Of a stretch of DNA of 64,000 bases, positions 1 to 11,700 are shown piece by piece (position 1 is the stretch's first letter; each line of letters starts with the position of its first letter). Source of the DNA: Tomocerus qinae (taxonomy: Eukaryota; Arthropoda; Collembola; Entomobryomorpha; Tomoceridae); the NCBI GenBank assembly GCA_020055645.1, contig CM034547.1, forward strand, positions 39,969,909 to 40,033,908. Direction: 5' to 3'. The position numbers and the translations under genes were made by a program. The notes beneath the pieces were generated by a model. It had not been told where the DNA came from. It did not search any database and saw nothing but the letters and a program-made list of their open reading frames with translations.

Positions 1-322
1 ATGGTATACTGAATTTTAACCCTAAAGTCAATAAAGCTTTGAATCGAAAAGGAATATCTACATTTGTTAATTTATGGATAATGTCAGGAGTATTTTTTAC
101 AGATTTAAATAATTTGTATAACCTTTTTAAGCTACGACGCGACAAAGTTTTTGAACAGTTAAATTTAGAATACATATTATGGAACCTTCTGTTTTTCTTT
201 TTAGTGGGTAATGTTATTATAGAATCAAATGAGTGAAAGGAATTTGAATCAGTCAAAAATGTATTATTTGCAGTTAAAAATATTTCGTCACTTACTACGT
301 CGTAATCCCTAATGGCAGCTTC
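1..322. other. no gene recognised
   Basis: AT-rich sequence to the left of the minus-strand ORF. Only a 65-codon open frame without recognisable similarity is present on the plus strand. It may belong to the same mobile element as its right neighbour, since the window edge cuts it off. Confidence 0.4.
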
Positions 323-1414
323 TCATGATTCTGGTTTTTCTTCACTTTTTTGTTTAGAATTGGATGAATTTTTATTCCGTTGCCGTTTTCTTTTAGGTCG
401 AATAAGAGGACGGTCGGTTGATGAAGGGAGAGACTGGATGGTAGACGACGATTTTTGTACTTCTGCTCCTCTTTGTTGTAACTTTGCTAAGGTTTCCGAG
501 TATTTAGTTTTTACAGCATCGGGAGAAAAATCCTCTGAATTCGAATTAATCCTTTCTTCAATCTTCTTAGCGTAGAAGTTATAGGCCTCAGTTGGGGGGC
601 TGCTTTTGTCTTTCCTCCATTTTGGTAGAACAGTCTGAATTTTAGTTTTCTTTTTAGACCAATCAAACTGCTTTATGTTGAAGACCGTGAGAAATTCAGT
701 TTTTGCTTTCAGATAATGTATGGAGTATATGTTCCAGAAATAGTTGTGGATATCCGATTTTGATGTTTGTGCGGGAATACTATCCATAATAATTTTAGAA
801 TTTCTGAGTAGGAGAAGTTCTTGCGTAAAGAGTGATCCTAATTGATATTGTTTTTGAATTAGGCTGGCCAATGTTGATTTTAAGTAAGTTACTTCTTCGT
901 GCACTTTTTCTGGAAGATATTGAAAACAAGGGACAGAGAACTGGATTTTTGGGTTCATTAGCATAACATTGTGGTTTTCAGCATCTGTAAGGTTTTTCTT
1001 GAAGTAAATAATCTGAGAAGTCGACATAAAATTCTTTATTATTGATAAAGAAGCTTCCGAGTTGAGTGATACTGGACATGGTATATTGAGAAAGGTATTA
1101 ATGGAATCTTCAGATGGAATTAAAGGAATTATTTTTGTTTCCAGTAGTAGATCAACATATTCTTTAACAAGAAGATCAGTGTAATATTTGTCCAGATACT
1201 CACCAATGCAAAGAGCTTTTTCAGGATCAATTTGAGAAACTTTAGCTAGAATTTCAGCAGTAGATTTATTCTTTTTATTCCCCTCCAGTCTAATTCCTGA
1301 GTCGTTTGGTCTTTTTCTATAATTTGATTTTTTCGGGGATTTCGGTTGAGTTGAAAACAGAATATCAATTTCATCTTCGTTGTCATCGTACATTCGTTGT
1401 GCATTTTCTTCCAT
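323..1414 (-). CDS. hypothetical hydrophilic protein, possibly element-encoded
   Basis: An uninterrupted 363-codon frame. The open frame extends upstream to 1600, but I place the start at the Met at 1414, because the upstream codons run antisense through the Penelope-like coding fragment. I do not recognise the family. The protein opens with an acidic stretch (YDDNEDEIDILF), followed by a basic Lys/Arg-Asn segment that could be a nuclear localisation signal. The middle is alternating helical, and the C-terminal 40 residues are very basic (RPKRKRQRNK). No membrane segment or signal peptide is visible. The start lies only about 15 bases from the first clearly retroelement-derived sequence, in the opposite orientation. 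It may be an inverted piece of the same element, the target-site gene, or a host gene. A single-exon frame this long in an intron-rich genome favours a mobile-element or retrocopy origin; that is inference. Confidence 0.5.
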   Translation of the reverse strand: MEENAQRMYDDNEDEIDILFSTQPKSPKKSNYRKRPNDSGIRLEGNKKNKSTAEILAKVSQIDPEKALCIGEYLDKYYTDLLVKEYVDLLLETKIIPLIPSEDSINTFLNIPCPVSLNSEASLSIIKNFMSTSQIIYFKKNLTDAENHNVMLMNPKIQFSVPCFQYLPEKVHEEVTYLKSTLASLIQKQYQLGSLFTQELLLLRNSKIIMDSIPAQTSKSDIHNYFWNIYSIHYLKAKTEFLTVFNIKQFDWSKKKTKIQTVLPKWRKDKSSPPTEAYNFYAKKIEERINSNSEDFSPDAVKTKYSETLAKLQQRGAEVQKSSSTIQSLPSSTDRPLIRPKRKRQRNKNSSNSKQKSEEKPES

Positions 1415-1429
1415 TATTGAAAAATCGAG

Positions 1430-2165
1430 GACAGGTAAAAGTTTAGCCGAGATTTTTATTATACTAGACACTACCAGTATTATAGATGTAAATTCATGGC
1501 TATCTGAAAAGTTTAAACATAGATTTCTAGAATTTACATATGAGTTCAACGAATCAAAAATATCATTTTTAGATCTTGAAATACACTTGAATGAAAACAA
1601 AGAGATATCTACTAAACTCTACAGAAAGCCGATGTCCAAGAGTCAACCTTTACATTACCATTCAAATCACCGTAAATGTTTAATAAAATCGATACCTTAT
1701 GCTCAGGGTCTTAGAGTAATTAGATCATACAGTGACGTTTCTGAATCTAAAATAGAATTACATAAGCTAATGGATAAATTCATTCAAAGATGTTACCCTA
1801 AAGATGTAATTAATAACACATTATTAAAATTAGAAACTGTAACTAGAGAACAGACTTTAACACCTAAGAAGCCGCTATTAATACGTAATCTAAGCATACA
1901 CAATCCGGAAATATTTTCCAAAATGAATCTAACACTGACGGATTATCCAGCAAAAAACTCTAATCTAGATTCAAATTCTATTTACATAGTAGTACCTTTT
2001 TATAATTCCATAAGCGACTACAGCAAAATTATTTTAGAATCAATAAGGCAAGAAATTGAGAAATGTGATGATTTGATCTATAAAGAAATTGGAAAATGTA
2101 TAAACTTTAAAATTAGCTACAGTAAAATCAATTCTTTAGTTAATTACACTAAGATAAAAGATTAA
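1430..2165 (+). pseudogene. Penelope-like reverse transcriptase, C-terminal fragment
   Basis: Open frame of roughly 245 codons ending at a TAA at 2163-2165. The recognisable part starts around DVNSWLSEKF and covers the RT thumb and a C-terminal tail with VVPFYNSISDY, resembling the VPFHP-type tails of PLE proteins that lack an endonuclease. No YxDD palm motif is upstream, because the element is cut off near 1428. In frame but incomplete, so not expected to be active. Confidence 0.7.
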
Positions 2166-2520
2166 ATTTTAAGCTTGATATGCTTGAGATTTCTTTCTCA
2201 CTTATCCCCATATAAACAACACAAGCCGCCAAATCTACCCGCTTACTTCAACATACATTGTTCTTGTTATAATTGCACCGCTGACTGTCCCACCAGAATG
2301 TAAATAATAATTACTTTCATAGTTTGCAAATTGTAAATTAAATTTAAAAAGCACTTCCAGTTCTTGTAAACTACTACAAAAGGTAATACCTAATGGCATA
2401 TACTATTTTCTCAAATAATTTTTCTCTAAAATTGTTATGATCTGAATAACATTTCACTGTCCACTATAGTCATTACACATTGTTTGTATAAGTTCTTCCA
2501 TTCATGTTTTTGTATTTACA

Positions 2521-2551
2521 GTACCTGATGATGAAACGAAATCGATCGTAC
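2521..2551 (+). ncRNA. candidate minimal hammerhead ribozyme (copy 1)
   Basis: The core bases fall in hammerhead order: GTAC (2521-2524, stem I 5' side), CTGATGA (2525-2531), a 6-base stem-loop II slot, GAA (2538-2540), the self-complementary ATCGAT (2541-2546, stem III with no loop), the cleavage base C (2547), then GTAC (2548-2551, stem I 3' side). The A-T closing pair of stem III and the UH cleavage rule are satisfied. Palindromic loopless stem III and a tiny stem II are known for PLE hammerheads that act as dimers. Stem II is barely pairable, which is the weak point. Confidence 0.5.
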
Positions 2552-2681
2552 AAATAAAATACTATGAACTTGGAAATTGAAGTTGACTAGTTAAAAGTTA
2601 TTGTCGATTTAAGAAGCTTCTGACTCTTCGCATTCATTTTTTTAACTTTATGAGAAGAATCATCCCTAAATATTTTCCAAA

Positions 2682-2924
2682 ATGAATCTAACACTGACGG
2701 ATTATCCAGCAAAAAACTCTAATCTAGATTCAAATTCTATTTACATAGTAGTACCTTTTTATAATTCCATAAGCGACTACAGCAAAATTATTTTAGAATC
2801 AATAAGGCAAGAAATTGAGAAATGTGATGATTTGATCTATAAAGAAATTGGAAAATGTATAAACTTTAAAATTAGCTACAGTAAAATCAATTCTTTAGTT
2901 AATTACACTAAGATAAAAGATTAA
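2682..2924 (+). pseudogene. second copy of the PLE coding tail
   Basis: 80 codons identical to the end of the upstream PLE frame, duplicated by the 759-bp repeat. It is a coding remnant starting at an internal Met and would not be an independent gene. Confidence 0.8.
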
Positions 2925-3279
2925 ATTTTAAGCTTGATATGCTTGAGATTTCTTTCTCACTTATCCCCATATAAACAACACAAGCCGCCAAATCTACCCG
3001 CTTACTTCAACATACATTGTTCTTGTTATAATTGCACCGCTGACTGTCCCACCAGAATGTAAATAATAATTACTTTCATAGTTTGCAAATTGTAAATTAA
3101 ATTTAAAAAGCACTTCCAGTTCTTGTAAACTACTACAAAAGGTAATACCTAATGGCATATACTATTTTCTCAAATAATTTTTCTCTAAAATTGTTATGAT
3201 CTGAATAACATTTCACTGTCCACTATAGTCATTACACATTGTTTGTATAAGTTCTTCCATTCATGTTTTTGTATTTACA

Positions 3280-3310
3280 GTACCTGATGATGAAACGAAA
3301 TCGATCGTAC
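3280..3310 (+). ncRNA. candidate minimal hammerhead ribozyme (copy 2)
   Basis: Same core as the copy 759 bases upstream, in the second tandem unit. Two direct copies would let paired cleavage release a unit-length RNA, as proposed for PLE pseudo-LTRs. Confidence 0.5.
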
Positions 3311-3708
3311 AAATAAAATACTATGAACTTGGAAATTGAAGTTGACTAGTTAAAAGTTATTGTCGATTTAAGAAGCTTCTGACTCTTCGCATTCATTTTT
3401 TTAACTTTATGAGAAGAATCATCCCTAATTACAGCCACTGATTCCCCCGGGGCCTGCACCCAGTTTTCCTATCTAAACTGGCTGCAGAAAAAGAGCAAAA
3501 CATTCTATTATCGTCACCCTATAACGTTCGATGCACACTGGAGTCAATAACAACAGCAACTTGCAGAATCTATCCCCAAATTTTTGTTATTTTGGGTATT
3601 TCATTACTGCATGTGGGGGAGTAGCCATGGGGATCAAACTACTGTACCATAAAAGGATAAAAATAACCATCGTTAACAAAACATTGGGAAGGTGATAGGA
3701 AGTTGGTA

Positions 3709-5431
3709 ATGTCAGTCATGAATAATTACAAAATGAAAAGAATTGAAGTATTTTTGATTTTAACAGTACTAGTAGTTGTTACATTTATCGGTGTCAATAA
3801 TGTATTGTTTTCAAGGATTTCTAAATCTTCACAATATTTGAAGACAAATGGTTCGTCTGTAGTGCCATTTTTGTCATCAGTTTCTCAAGATTTTCAGTTG
3901 ATTGGAAATGGTTCAATAAAATCTTACGGATATTCAGCCTATTTTCATAAACAAGGGTACGGCATGAATTTAAAATGCACATATTATTTTAGACAGGCTA
4001 TACAAATCTCTGGTTCTTTTAATTTTTCAATACAAGGAAAGACTTAATCACATTTCATTGGTTTTTGAACCTCTTTCAGTGTTACCGGACAGGAGGGGAA
4101 ATCTGTAATTGTGGTGTCTGGTTTGTCAAAAAATTCTACCCTTGATTATTTTTGCCAATTATATAACAAGCACCAAGAACTGATCTCGAGCATCAAAGGA
4201 GTGCTGAAACCACTGAAGGTTGATAATACGCAATGGCAAATGCCATACCAGTAAGGATAAAAATAAAAATAATCATCATTAACAATTTTAAACATTAATT
4301 TGATAAACAGGTTAGATTAGATTTTTGTGTGTTTCTTCTTTTCTAGTCCTTACTACATAATCTGTCAATGCAATACTTCTGATGTAATTCCGTCGTTCGT
4401 TTCTGTGGTAGAATCAGAACAAAGTCAAAAAAATACGAAAAATCTGCTAAGAATCGCGTATAACACAGAACAGAAGTACAACTTTTCTATGTGCGTCCAG
4501 CCATTCTACAATTATGAGAAACCTTTTCAGTTTGTCGAGTGGATTGAATACTACATTCTAATGGGCGTTGAGAAATTTACATTTTATAACACGTCAATTG
4601 GGCCAAAAACTTCTTGTTTGATGAAAAGTTACGGAAATGCAGTCGAAATTTTACCCTTTTCATTACCTTACGAATTTCATAAGGAAATATATTTAGGTGG
4701 ACAAAGTATTTCAAATAACGAATGTGTACAGAGGTACAGAGGCCTGTCGAAATATTTAATTATTGCAGACACGGATGAAATGATAATGCCTGCATCCCCG
4801 TCAAAAGGAAACAAATTTAACGAAATGATGGGACATATAAATAACTACATGGCAAAACTAAATAATTATCGTAGCAGTGAAATATCAGTCTATAGATTTC
4901 TCAACAGATTCTTCATGTTGGACTGGATTTTACCTTTAGATGAAAACCTGACGTCGCCTTTGGAAGTTTTGGGGCTTCCAAATTCAGAGAGGGTTCTACA
5001 ACACTTGCTAATGTCAACAAAATTGCTCAAAGAAACTGAACCCGACGATTGGAGGTATTATTAATTTATTAATTATTATATTGAACGATATTGTACTTTT
5101 CATCGAATATTACGATTGACAACGATATTTTAATCTTTCGTTTTATTACAGAACCAAATGCATAGTAAATCCGGATTTAGTCGTAGAAATGGGGGTTCAT
5201 CATGTTCAAGAGTCCATGGGGGGTACCCAAGACGTTCTTGTACCCGAACAGTTGGCATATATCCACCATTACCGGAACTGCACAAATAGCGTGTCGTTTG
5301 TTGTAAATTGTAAAACGAAAGGCAGGGAGATAGACAATAGTGCCCAACGATTTGTAAAAGAAGTTGCCAACAGAGTTAGCCAGAGACTGTTTCAACTAGC
5401 TAAACATTGCAATTTGGATGTTGATTCTTAA
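3709..5431 (+). CDS. GT92 family glycosyltransferase
   Basis: Four exons: 3709-3956, 4080-4250, 4347-5054, 5152-5431; phases join exactly (2, 2, 2) to give 468 codons. The start is the first ATG of the frame that precedes NNYKMKR and a single membrane span (about residues 12-33, IEVFLILTVLVVV), so it should be a type II Golgi protein. GT92 (formerly DUF23) hallmarks: SAYF near residue 78, then VEWIEYYILMGVEKFTFYN, an acidic DTDE metal/nucleotide-sugar site in IIADTDEMIMP, and the late VEMGVHHV and HHYRNC motifs. The family includes galactosyltransferases acting on N-glycan core fucose in nematodes; the substrate here cannot be read from sequence. All hallmark motifs are present and the frame is intact. 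A poly(A) signal follows eight bases after the stop. Confidence 0.87.
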
Positions 5432-5438
5432 AATTACA

Positions 5439-5444
5439 AATAAA
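5439..5444 (+). terminator. poly(A) signal of the GT92 gene
   Basis: AATAAA eight bases after the stop codon, in a position that suits a very short 3' UTR. Confidence 0.6.
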
Positions 5445-8400
5445 TGTCCTAACATTCTAGGTAAGTGTAGATAATAATAAAACATGTTATAATAAACGTT
5501 TGTCATTAAGGCTAATTAAAGAGGCTTATTAAACATACTCCGTTCTCCATTTTTTGTGTATAATATACCTTTGACCTAAATTTTGTTTTTTCAGACCCCA
5601 TTTTAATGCTCCAAATATTTTCCAAAAGGGACATGCATAATTTTTAATGCATTCTAATCATTTGTAATTATATAAAGATGATGTTTAGTATTTTATTTTA
5701 ATTACGTTTTTATATTCATCAATTATCTTAATTATTATTTATATTATCAAACATTTTACCTTATTAGGTTAGGTATTCTAGATTGTAAATCATCGGCTGA
5801 AGTATTAACCGACTCAAAAGAGTTAGCACATGATTTGAGAAAGTTATGAAATTCTAATCTCGAAAACCTAGGTTGTAACATAAAATAGCTCTCCTTTAAA
5901 CTTCTTTGCTGTTAAAACGACTTTGCTTCACGTGAAGAGTATTTACTTTGAGTGTGAAGCCTTAATACTATTGGGACCTGTATATAAATACCATCCAAAA
6001 ACGAATACGTCCTACAAGGCTGAAGATGGAAGTAAATGCTCTTTCAAAACCCATGCATAATCAATGACATTTTGGCTTTTTTCGACATTACTTCCAAAAC
6101 CGAGTTCTAAATATAAATACGGGATAGTATTAGCAAATTGACAATCAAGGCATTTTGAAACGTGAATCAAAAATGAATCACTCGACATAATATTTATATC
6201 CAGTAAGTTTGTTTTTACGGATAATTGTGTGCATAGAGTATTTAGGTTCATTTTGCATTCTAAAGAAACGGGTTGACTACATACAAGATACATGTAAAAG
6301 TAAGGGTACAACGATGTAACGAGAAGTAACTAAGAAAGAGAGAGAAGATGGAGAGAGAGAGAGAGGGTATGAAGATCGTGCATCACCGAGAGTGAAATAG
6401 AATATTTAATACAAATTAGGAAGAAAGTTGGAGAAAGAGATAGCGACAGATAGATGAGAATTTCCCTTACGTGTTTCCGCAAATCGAGTGTGTGAATGGC
6501 TATCCATTATCGATTGTTGATGGAGAAAAGGAGAAAAGAAGTTGAACGAAGTTGGTAGAGGAAGAGTTCAGAGATGTTGGTTGGGGCTAAACGAATGAGA
6601 TAATTATGACAAGTATTTACTAATGAATCGAGCTGCAGAGCAACAGATCGAAGGAGGAGGATGTGCAACTATACGATTCAAGGGACAAACAAACACTATT
6701 TACGAGGAGGTAATTTAATTTAACACTCCGCATTTATCATCAACTAATCAGATCAAGTTAACCTGAATCTCTCCGTTAATTACTTTCACTTCATCTCACA
6801 AATGGTCAACCAACTCCCAACTCATTCATAAGTCACCAGAGAATTATTTCTCGGTTAAAATGGAGAGCTGAAATAAAAATAACGCTATATTGATCTACTT
6901 CTATGTTTGAGTTTAGAAGTGCCTGATATGTATTAATCTATTTATATATACTACTTACACGCTTTCTTGTTTGTTCAGTCTATTTTGAGATTGCACTTTA
7001 ATTTCACCTTTCCGTGTCCGTCTTGCGAAAATAATTTCGTTCAGTGCAAATGATGGAACAAATGATGAATTCGTGTTAGTGCGAGAATGTAGAGAACGGA
7101 GTAACAGGAAGAAGATCCTGGACCAACTGGCTAACTCAGCTTCGCTCTCTCCCAATTTCAGTCAGTGTAATTACATTACATTCTATGTAGACGCTGGACT
7201 GCAATTGCCAGGAGCAAACGCAAACGCTCCACACTCAATAAATTGTTCGGGCTCTGTAAAACTAATCAAGTTGATTCTACCGCATCGAATGATGTTAGAA
7301 GACAGATAACAGGAGAGCCGAATCGTTTTCTGACAAAGAAAATCCTCAGAATGGTCTTAACGATTTGCTCTACATTTCCCAAATACTTCACACATTTAAA
7401 CTGTTGAGAGAAGAATAAAAAATTGTTACGCTATAAATAGGAAACACTTGTTAGTAGTAACCCGGCTGAGAAGAAAATGGATTGAATGGTCACGTTGTGT
7501 CAAGTCATGATGTAGTTCTATGCAAGGTTGTCCTTTCTTTTATTCTACTAATAATATAATAAAGTAGTGCTGGATTCTTTGGAAAACGTGATCTCAATTA
7601 CTTTTGTATTTGCACTCTTTCTTTAGAGAAGGAAGACGGGTTTGTTGAATGTCATCAGACGCAGTGAAATTGTTATTGTCAAATGGATTGGTTGTTTATT
7701 CATTTCACTTGAGATTTCCATTAGTTCTCACTTCGGAGTAATCAGCAACTCCTAATGTTTACTTTAGCCGTGTTTAAATCTCGTTTTGATTGCGGAGGAC
7801 TAAACAAACACACAACTTGTAAATATCTTCTTTTGTTTACTTTTATTTATGGCACAATAGACTCTCTGCTCTCCGATATAATACTCTCGGTCGGATTTCG
7901 TGAATCGGATGAATAAAACTCTGCCTCCAGGTGGATTACAAATCAAATGACAACAGAGAGGAAGATGATGAAACGGAGTATTTAAAATGCCGCAGCTGGG
8001 ATTTACTTATATCTGCCCGAGAAAGAGTCGGCAGAGTGGCTGTAGACTAATGAGGAGTTTCGACTTCGACTGATTCTACTTTCTCTGAATCCTCGAATGC
8101 TCCGCTCGCTCGCTTTCCCCCTTTTGGGTTTTGGCCGGGCACAGACGTTGCACTCTGCCGAGCTGCTTACTTCGGTCCGCGGTCCCACCGCGGCCTCCTC
8201 CCGCTCTCTCCTACTACACTCACCCGAAACACCACTTTCACTCCCTCGGGCTTATACACCTTACCTTCCTACTTTCACCCAACTAAAATACTCCTAACTT
8301 CCCGACAAACCCGACTACTTACAACCCATAAATTGGTAAAAGATAAATTGGAAATTTTATTTCTAGTACTTAGTTCTCTACATGAAATTATTACAGTTTT

Positions 8401-8611
8401 TCTGTTATGGATTTTGTATCTGAATATTTATTTTTAGTCACAGATATGTATTTACTCGCAAATATTATTATAAATTATTAAAAAATTATTTTCCAATTAT
8501 TCTTTCTTACACGTTTCCCAAAGAACATTTGAAGCCCTAGTTGGAACGATTTCGACTTTCGACCCCATTAAACCGAATTAGACTTTATGTAGTTGGGTTG
8601 GGGGTTGTTTG
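5445..8611. other. gene-free stretch
   Basis: I see no coding exon with flanking splice signals and no family similarity. It holds a purine-rich GA microsatellite tract (about 6335-6367) and a comparatively GC-rich patch at about 8090-8220 that could be a promoter or first non-coding exon of an unseen gene. Short open frames here are not supported by composition. Confidence 0.5.
6335..6367. repeat. GA-rich microsatellite tract
   Basis: A run dominated by GAGA repeats inside a longer purine-rich segment (about 6325-6540). Confidence 0.8.
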
Positions 8612-8740
8612 TCTAAATTGGTCAAAGTTCGTCTAAATTGGTCAAAGTTCGTATAAATTGGTCAAAGTTCGTATAAATTGGTCAAAGTTCGTCTAAATTG
8701 GTCAAAGTTCGTCTAAATTGGTCAAAGTTCGACTAAATTC
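8612..8740. repeat. 20-bp minisatellite, about six copies
   Basis: The 20-bp unit GTCTAAATTGGTCAAAGTTC is repeated head to tail about six times; the third and fourth copies share a C-to-A change (GTATAAATT) and the last begins GACTAAATT. There are no spacers, so it is a minisatellite, not CRISPR. Confidence 0.93.
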
Positions 8741-11700
8741 AAACTCCAAAAATCCTCCAAACGTACTCCTAAATTACAAAATTCCCAAAAACAATTTCCA
8801 ATTCAATTTTACTGAATTTTAGCCGAAAAAGTAAAGATGCAACCGAATTTCTAGTAGTTCTACATTCAGTTATTGTAGTTATCATATTGGCAATAGCCAG
8901 GGTTGAAAAAATAGATAGACGGTATGCAGCTTTTGTATTTAGCTGAGATATTAGTCTGTTCTCCTGGAGCCCCTAGTCCTGGTGTGGAGTGTGGTAGTCC
9001 ATGACATGGAATAATATTCTGCCTAAAATTTATATTCTGCAAAGTATATTCTCAGCTATGATGTTTCTGCAGAAGTGACAGGCGAAAGTTCCAGTGATTT
9101 CCCCCTCCACCTTCACTCTCTCATCTCCAGCTCTTTCTGATCTGCTTTTCTTCTGCAACGCTCGTTGGCTTTGATGAATCTCGTCTACCGATTACATTCT
9201 CTCTCTCCCTTCGTCGATATTTATATATCCCTTCTAGTAGTAGTGCATATATAGTGTATCACGAACTTATCCTTTACCTGGCAGGGATCATGAGAATATT
9301 ATTTCCCTATGTTCAAACAGAATACTGACTGATCTACTAACAAGAGCTGAGTCTATCGTATTTATTCTCTCTTTTCTACCATGTAATCACATAATTAGCT
9401 AAGCACTAACATAGAAGCAAAAGCATGTAAATCCACTACGAGTGAAAGCAGAAGTGCAATGGAAGTTGAAGACTGACGCGATGACTCGGACATGATTTTG
9501 ATTAAAATAAGCAGAGTATAAACTACATATAAAATCTGGAAATAAATCGCATGAAATTTTAAATCTGATTGAAACAACGAATACCGGAAAACAAATGGAC
9601 CAAAAATTTCATAGCCACACCCTTTTCTGACAGAAATCTTGTGAATTTTACATCTAAAACAATGGATTTGGTGAAACTTTATTTCTTAAGGCAGATTCTT
9701 CCTTCCTTAACGAAAGTTCACCAAATATTGGTAAACAATATAAATGTATACAGATATATACCTGTATATATGAATATGGTATTACATTTTATGATTTTAT
9801 TGCTATATATAGAATAGCGTAAAATCCCTTGAGATGTGATTAGATAGAAAATAACAGAATGGTAGGCATAAAAGATTAGTAAGATGTCTACCTGTTTATA
9901 GTTGTGAGCAGGAGTGAGTTGTATGTAGTATTAGGACGGGTGAATGGATTGACTTCGGTCCCGAGTTGTGAAAGCTGAGAGGAGGGAGTTTTGTTGGATG
10001 GTCGTTGAAAAGCAAGTTTGGCTTTGCGAGTGGGGAAGAAAGTGCAATTCAACTTCTGTGAAGATCACTTTGGTTTCTTAAGCAGAGTGTACAAAGGTCT
10101 GCGGGATGAGAGTTTATAAAGTTGGACTGAATGGACATAAGTAAAATGACCAAATGAGACGATGGAGAAAGTCAAGTTTTGGGAAAGTTGGGTGTGTGAG
10201 GAAGAAAGTCTCCTGACTGGCGGAGACAGAAAGTTGAGAATCTATAAGTTAAATTCAGGTTTCTTTAGGTAGATGCATTTGGCATGGAGATGGTCAAGGA
10301 AGTCTGTCTGCCACTCTCCTCCAAGTACGAAGTCGTGTACTCTTCAAGTAGACACTCGAACTATCTGTCTATCACACAACAAGAAAATCGAAATTCTCTG
10401 TTTCGGAAGACTCTATTTATACATTGATTTATACAGTAGCACTGGATACACTGGCACACACACTCGGATTGAATAACGGCTCCTGATTCTTGTAGTTTTT
10501 AGCTCTCTCGACTTAGCAAGTATAATATAATTCAGCAGAAGCCAAGACTTGTGACTCTGACCGACGTTCTGGTGACTCAGAGCCGGTCAATAAGTAAATA
10601 CCAGTAGGCAACTCTGTTATTAAGGTAGGTGGCGGTATTAATAGCATCCTCCAGTCTGTCTGCTTGTCTCTTTTTACACATTCCTGTACAGGATTGATTT
10701 TTTCTCTGGAGATATTTTAATGTTTGCTAGCGTAGAATTATTTTAGTATTTTCTGATTTGTTAGTGGAAGAGAGTGTGTGAGGTATAGATGCAGTGAGTG
10801 ATGAAATGGAACTGAGGTGGTGATGCGTCCAGGTAGACGAGTGAGTGCCGAATCAACTGCCAAATATATTTAAGTGCATACATGGCAGTATATACTTATT
10901 TTTAGTAGAAGAAGGGAAGAGGTCGGAGTGAGGGAGAACGTCTGTAGTATGGAAGAACCAATAAATACATATATAATGCTATATTTAGTCTGTTTTAATA
11001 AACACGGAGAGAATGCCAAAGGACATATAGGTAGATACAGTGGTAGATAGGTAGGCAGGCGTGTGAGTGACTCAGTCACTTTCTATAATGTTATGATGCA
11101 GTTCAAAGAATAAAAGGTGTATTCATATTATACATAGAAAAGAGCCGAGAAAGCAGAACGCTTTCTTTACTTATTCTGCTATTAGTACATATATGTTATT
11201 CTGAACCTACCTACTATCTGTATAATATACTCATGTATGTTAACCCATCTCTACCATACTCTAGATACTCTACTATGATAACTACGCTAACGAACCACGC
11301 ACTAATAATATCCATACCCGTCTAATATTTAGTAGTTATTAGTGAGCATATGGATATATAGTAAATGAGTCAATCAACCAGATGCACGTATCCCACCTTA
11401 AATACCCTACCTCTCTCTCCACTCACTACTACTACTATTACATACGTAGACTCACTCTCCCTTTTCGGTTTCACTCTAGTATTTGCAAATACAGCACTAA
11501 AGGCCCACCCCACCCCCATTCCACTCCACTTCCACTACTCAGCTCTCTTCCTCAACCTTGTTTAGATATACATTCACACAATTACTTCTCTATACTATTA
11601 TATACCATTTAATAACCGTCTAACCCACTACTCATTGCTGAAATGGACAGCATAAAGAATTGTAATTGACTATGACGAGACGAGAGAACATGTTATCAAT

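Larger units (their letters stand above)
1428..3426 (+). mobile_element. Penelope-like retroelement, 5'-truncated, with tandem tail
   Basis: The plus strand encodes the C-terminal part of a Penelope-type reverse transcriptase. The telling stretch is ISFLDLEIHL, then LYRKP, then a histidine-containing turn (HYHSNH) and a Leu/Lys-rich helix with RCYPKDVI; this order is typical of PLE thumb regions. The catalytic palm is missing, so the copy is dead. Its last 759 bases are repeated head to tail (1909-2667 and 2668-3426). PLEs are known for partial tandem copies (pseudo-LTRs) and for hammerhead ribozyme motifs in them; both are seen here. No GIY-YIG endonuclease motif is visible after the RT region. 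Confidence 0.75.
1909..3426 (+). repeat. 759-bp head-to-tail tandem duplication
   Basis: Two virtually identical units, 1909-2667 and 2668-3426; every block I compared matches at an offset of exactly 759. Each unit holds the last 80 codons of the RT-like frame, its stop, and about 500 bases of 3' non-coding sequence. The junctions share the short overlap AA. The absence of visible divergence means the duplication is recent or homogenised. Confidence 0.93.

Noticed and set aside
312-575. Plus-strand 87-codon open frame
   Set aside because: It is the antisense shadow of the 363-codon minus-strand frame, which has the longer and more protein-like translation.
4021-4079. Continuation of the first GT92 exon to the stop at 4047
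   Set aside because: A donor at 3957 and an acceptor at 4079 join in phase and restore AYFHKQGVTGQEGKSV, whereas the read-through has no family similarity.
8612-8740. Short regular repeats resembling a CRISPR array
   Set aside because: The 20-bp units abut without spacers and the genome is eukaryotic, so it is a minisatellite.
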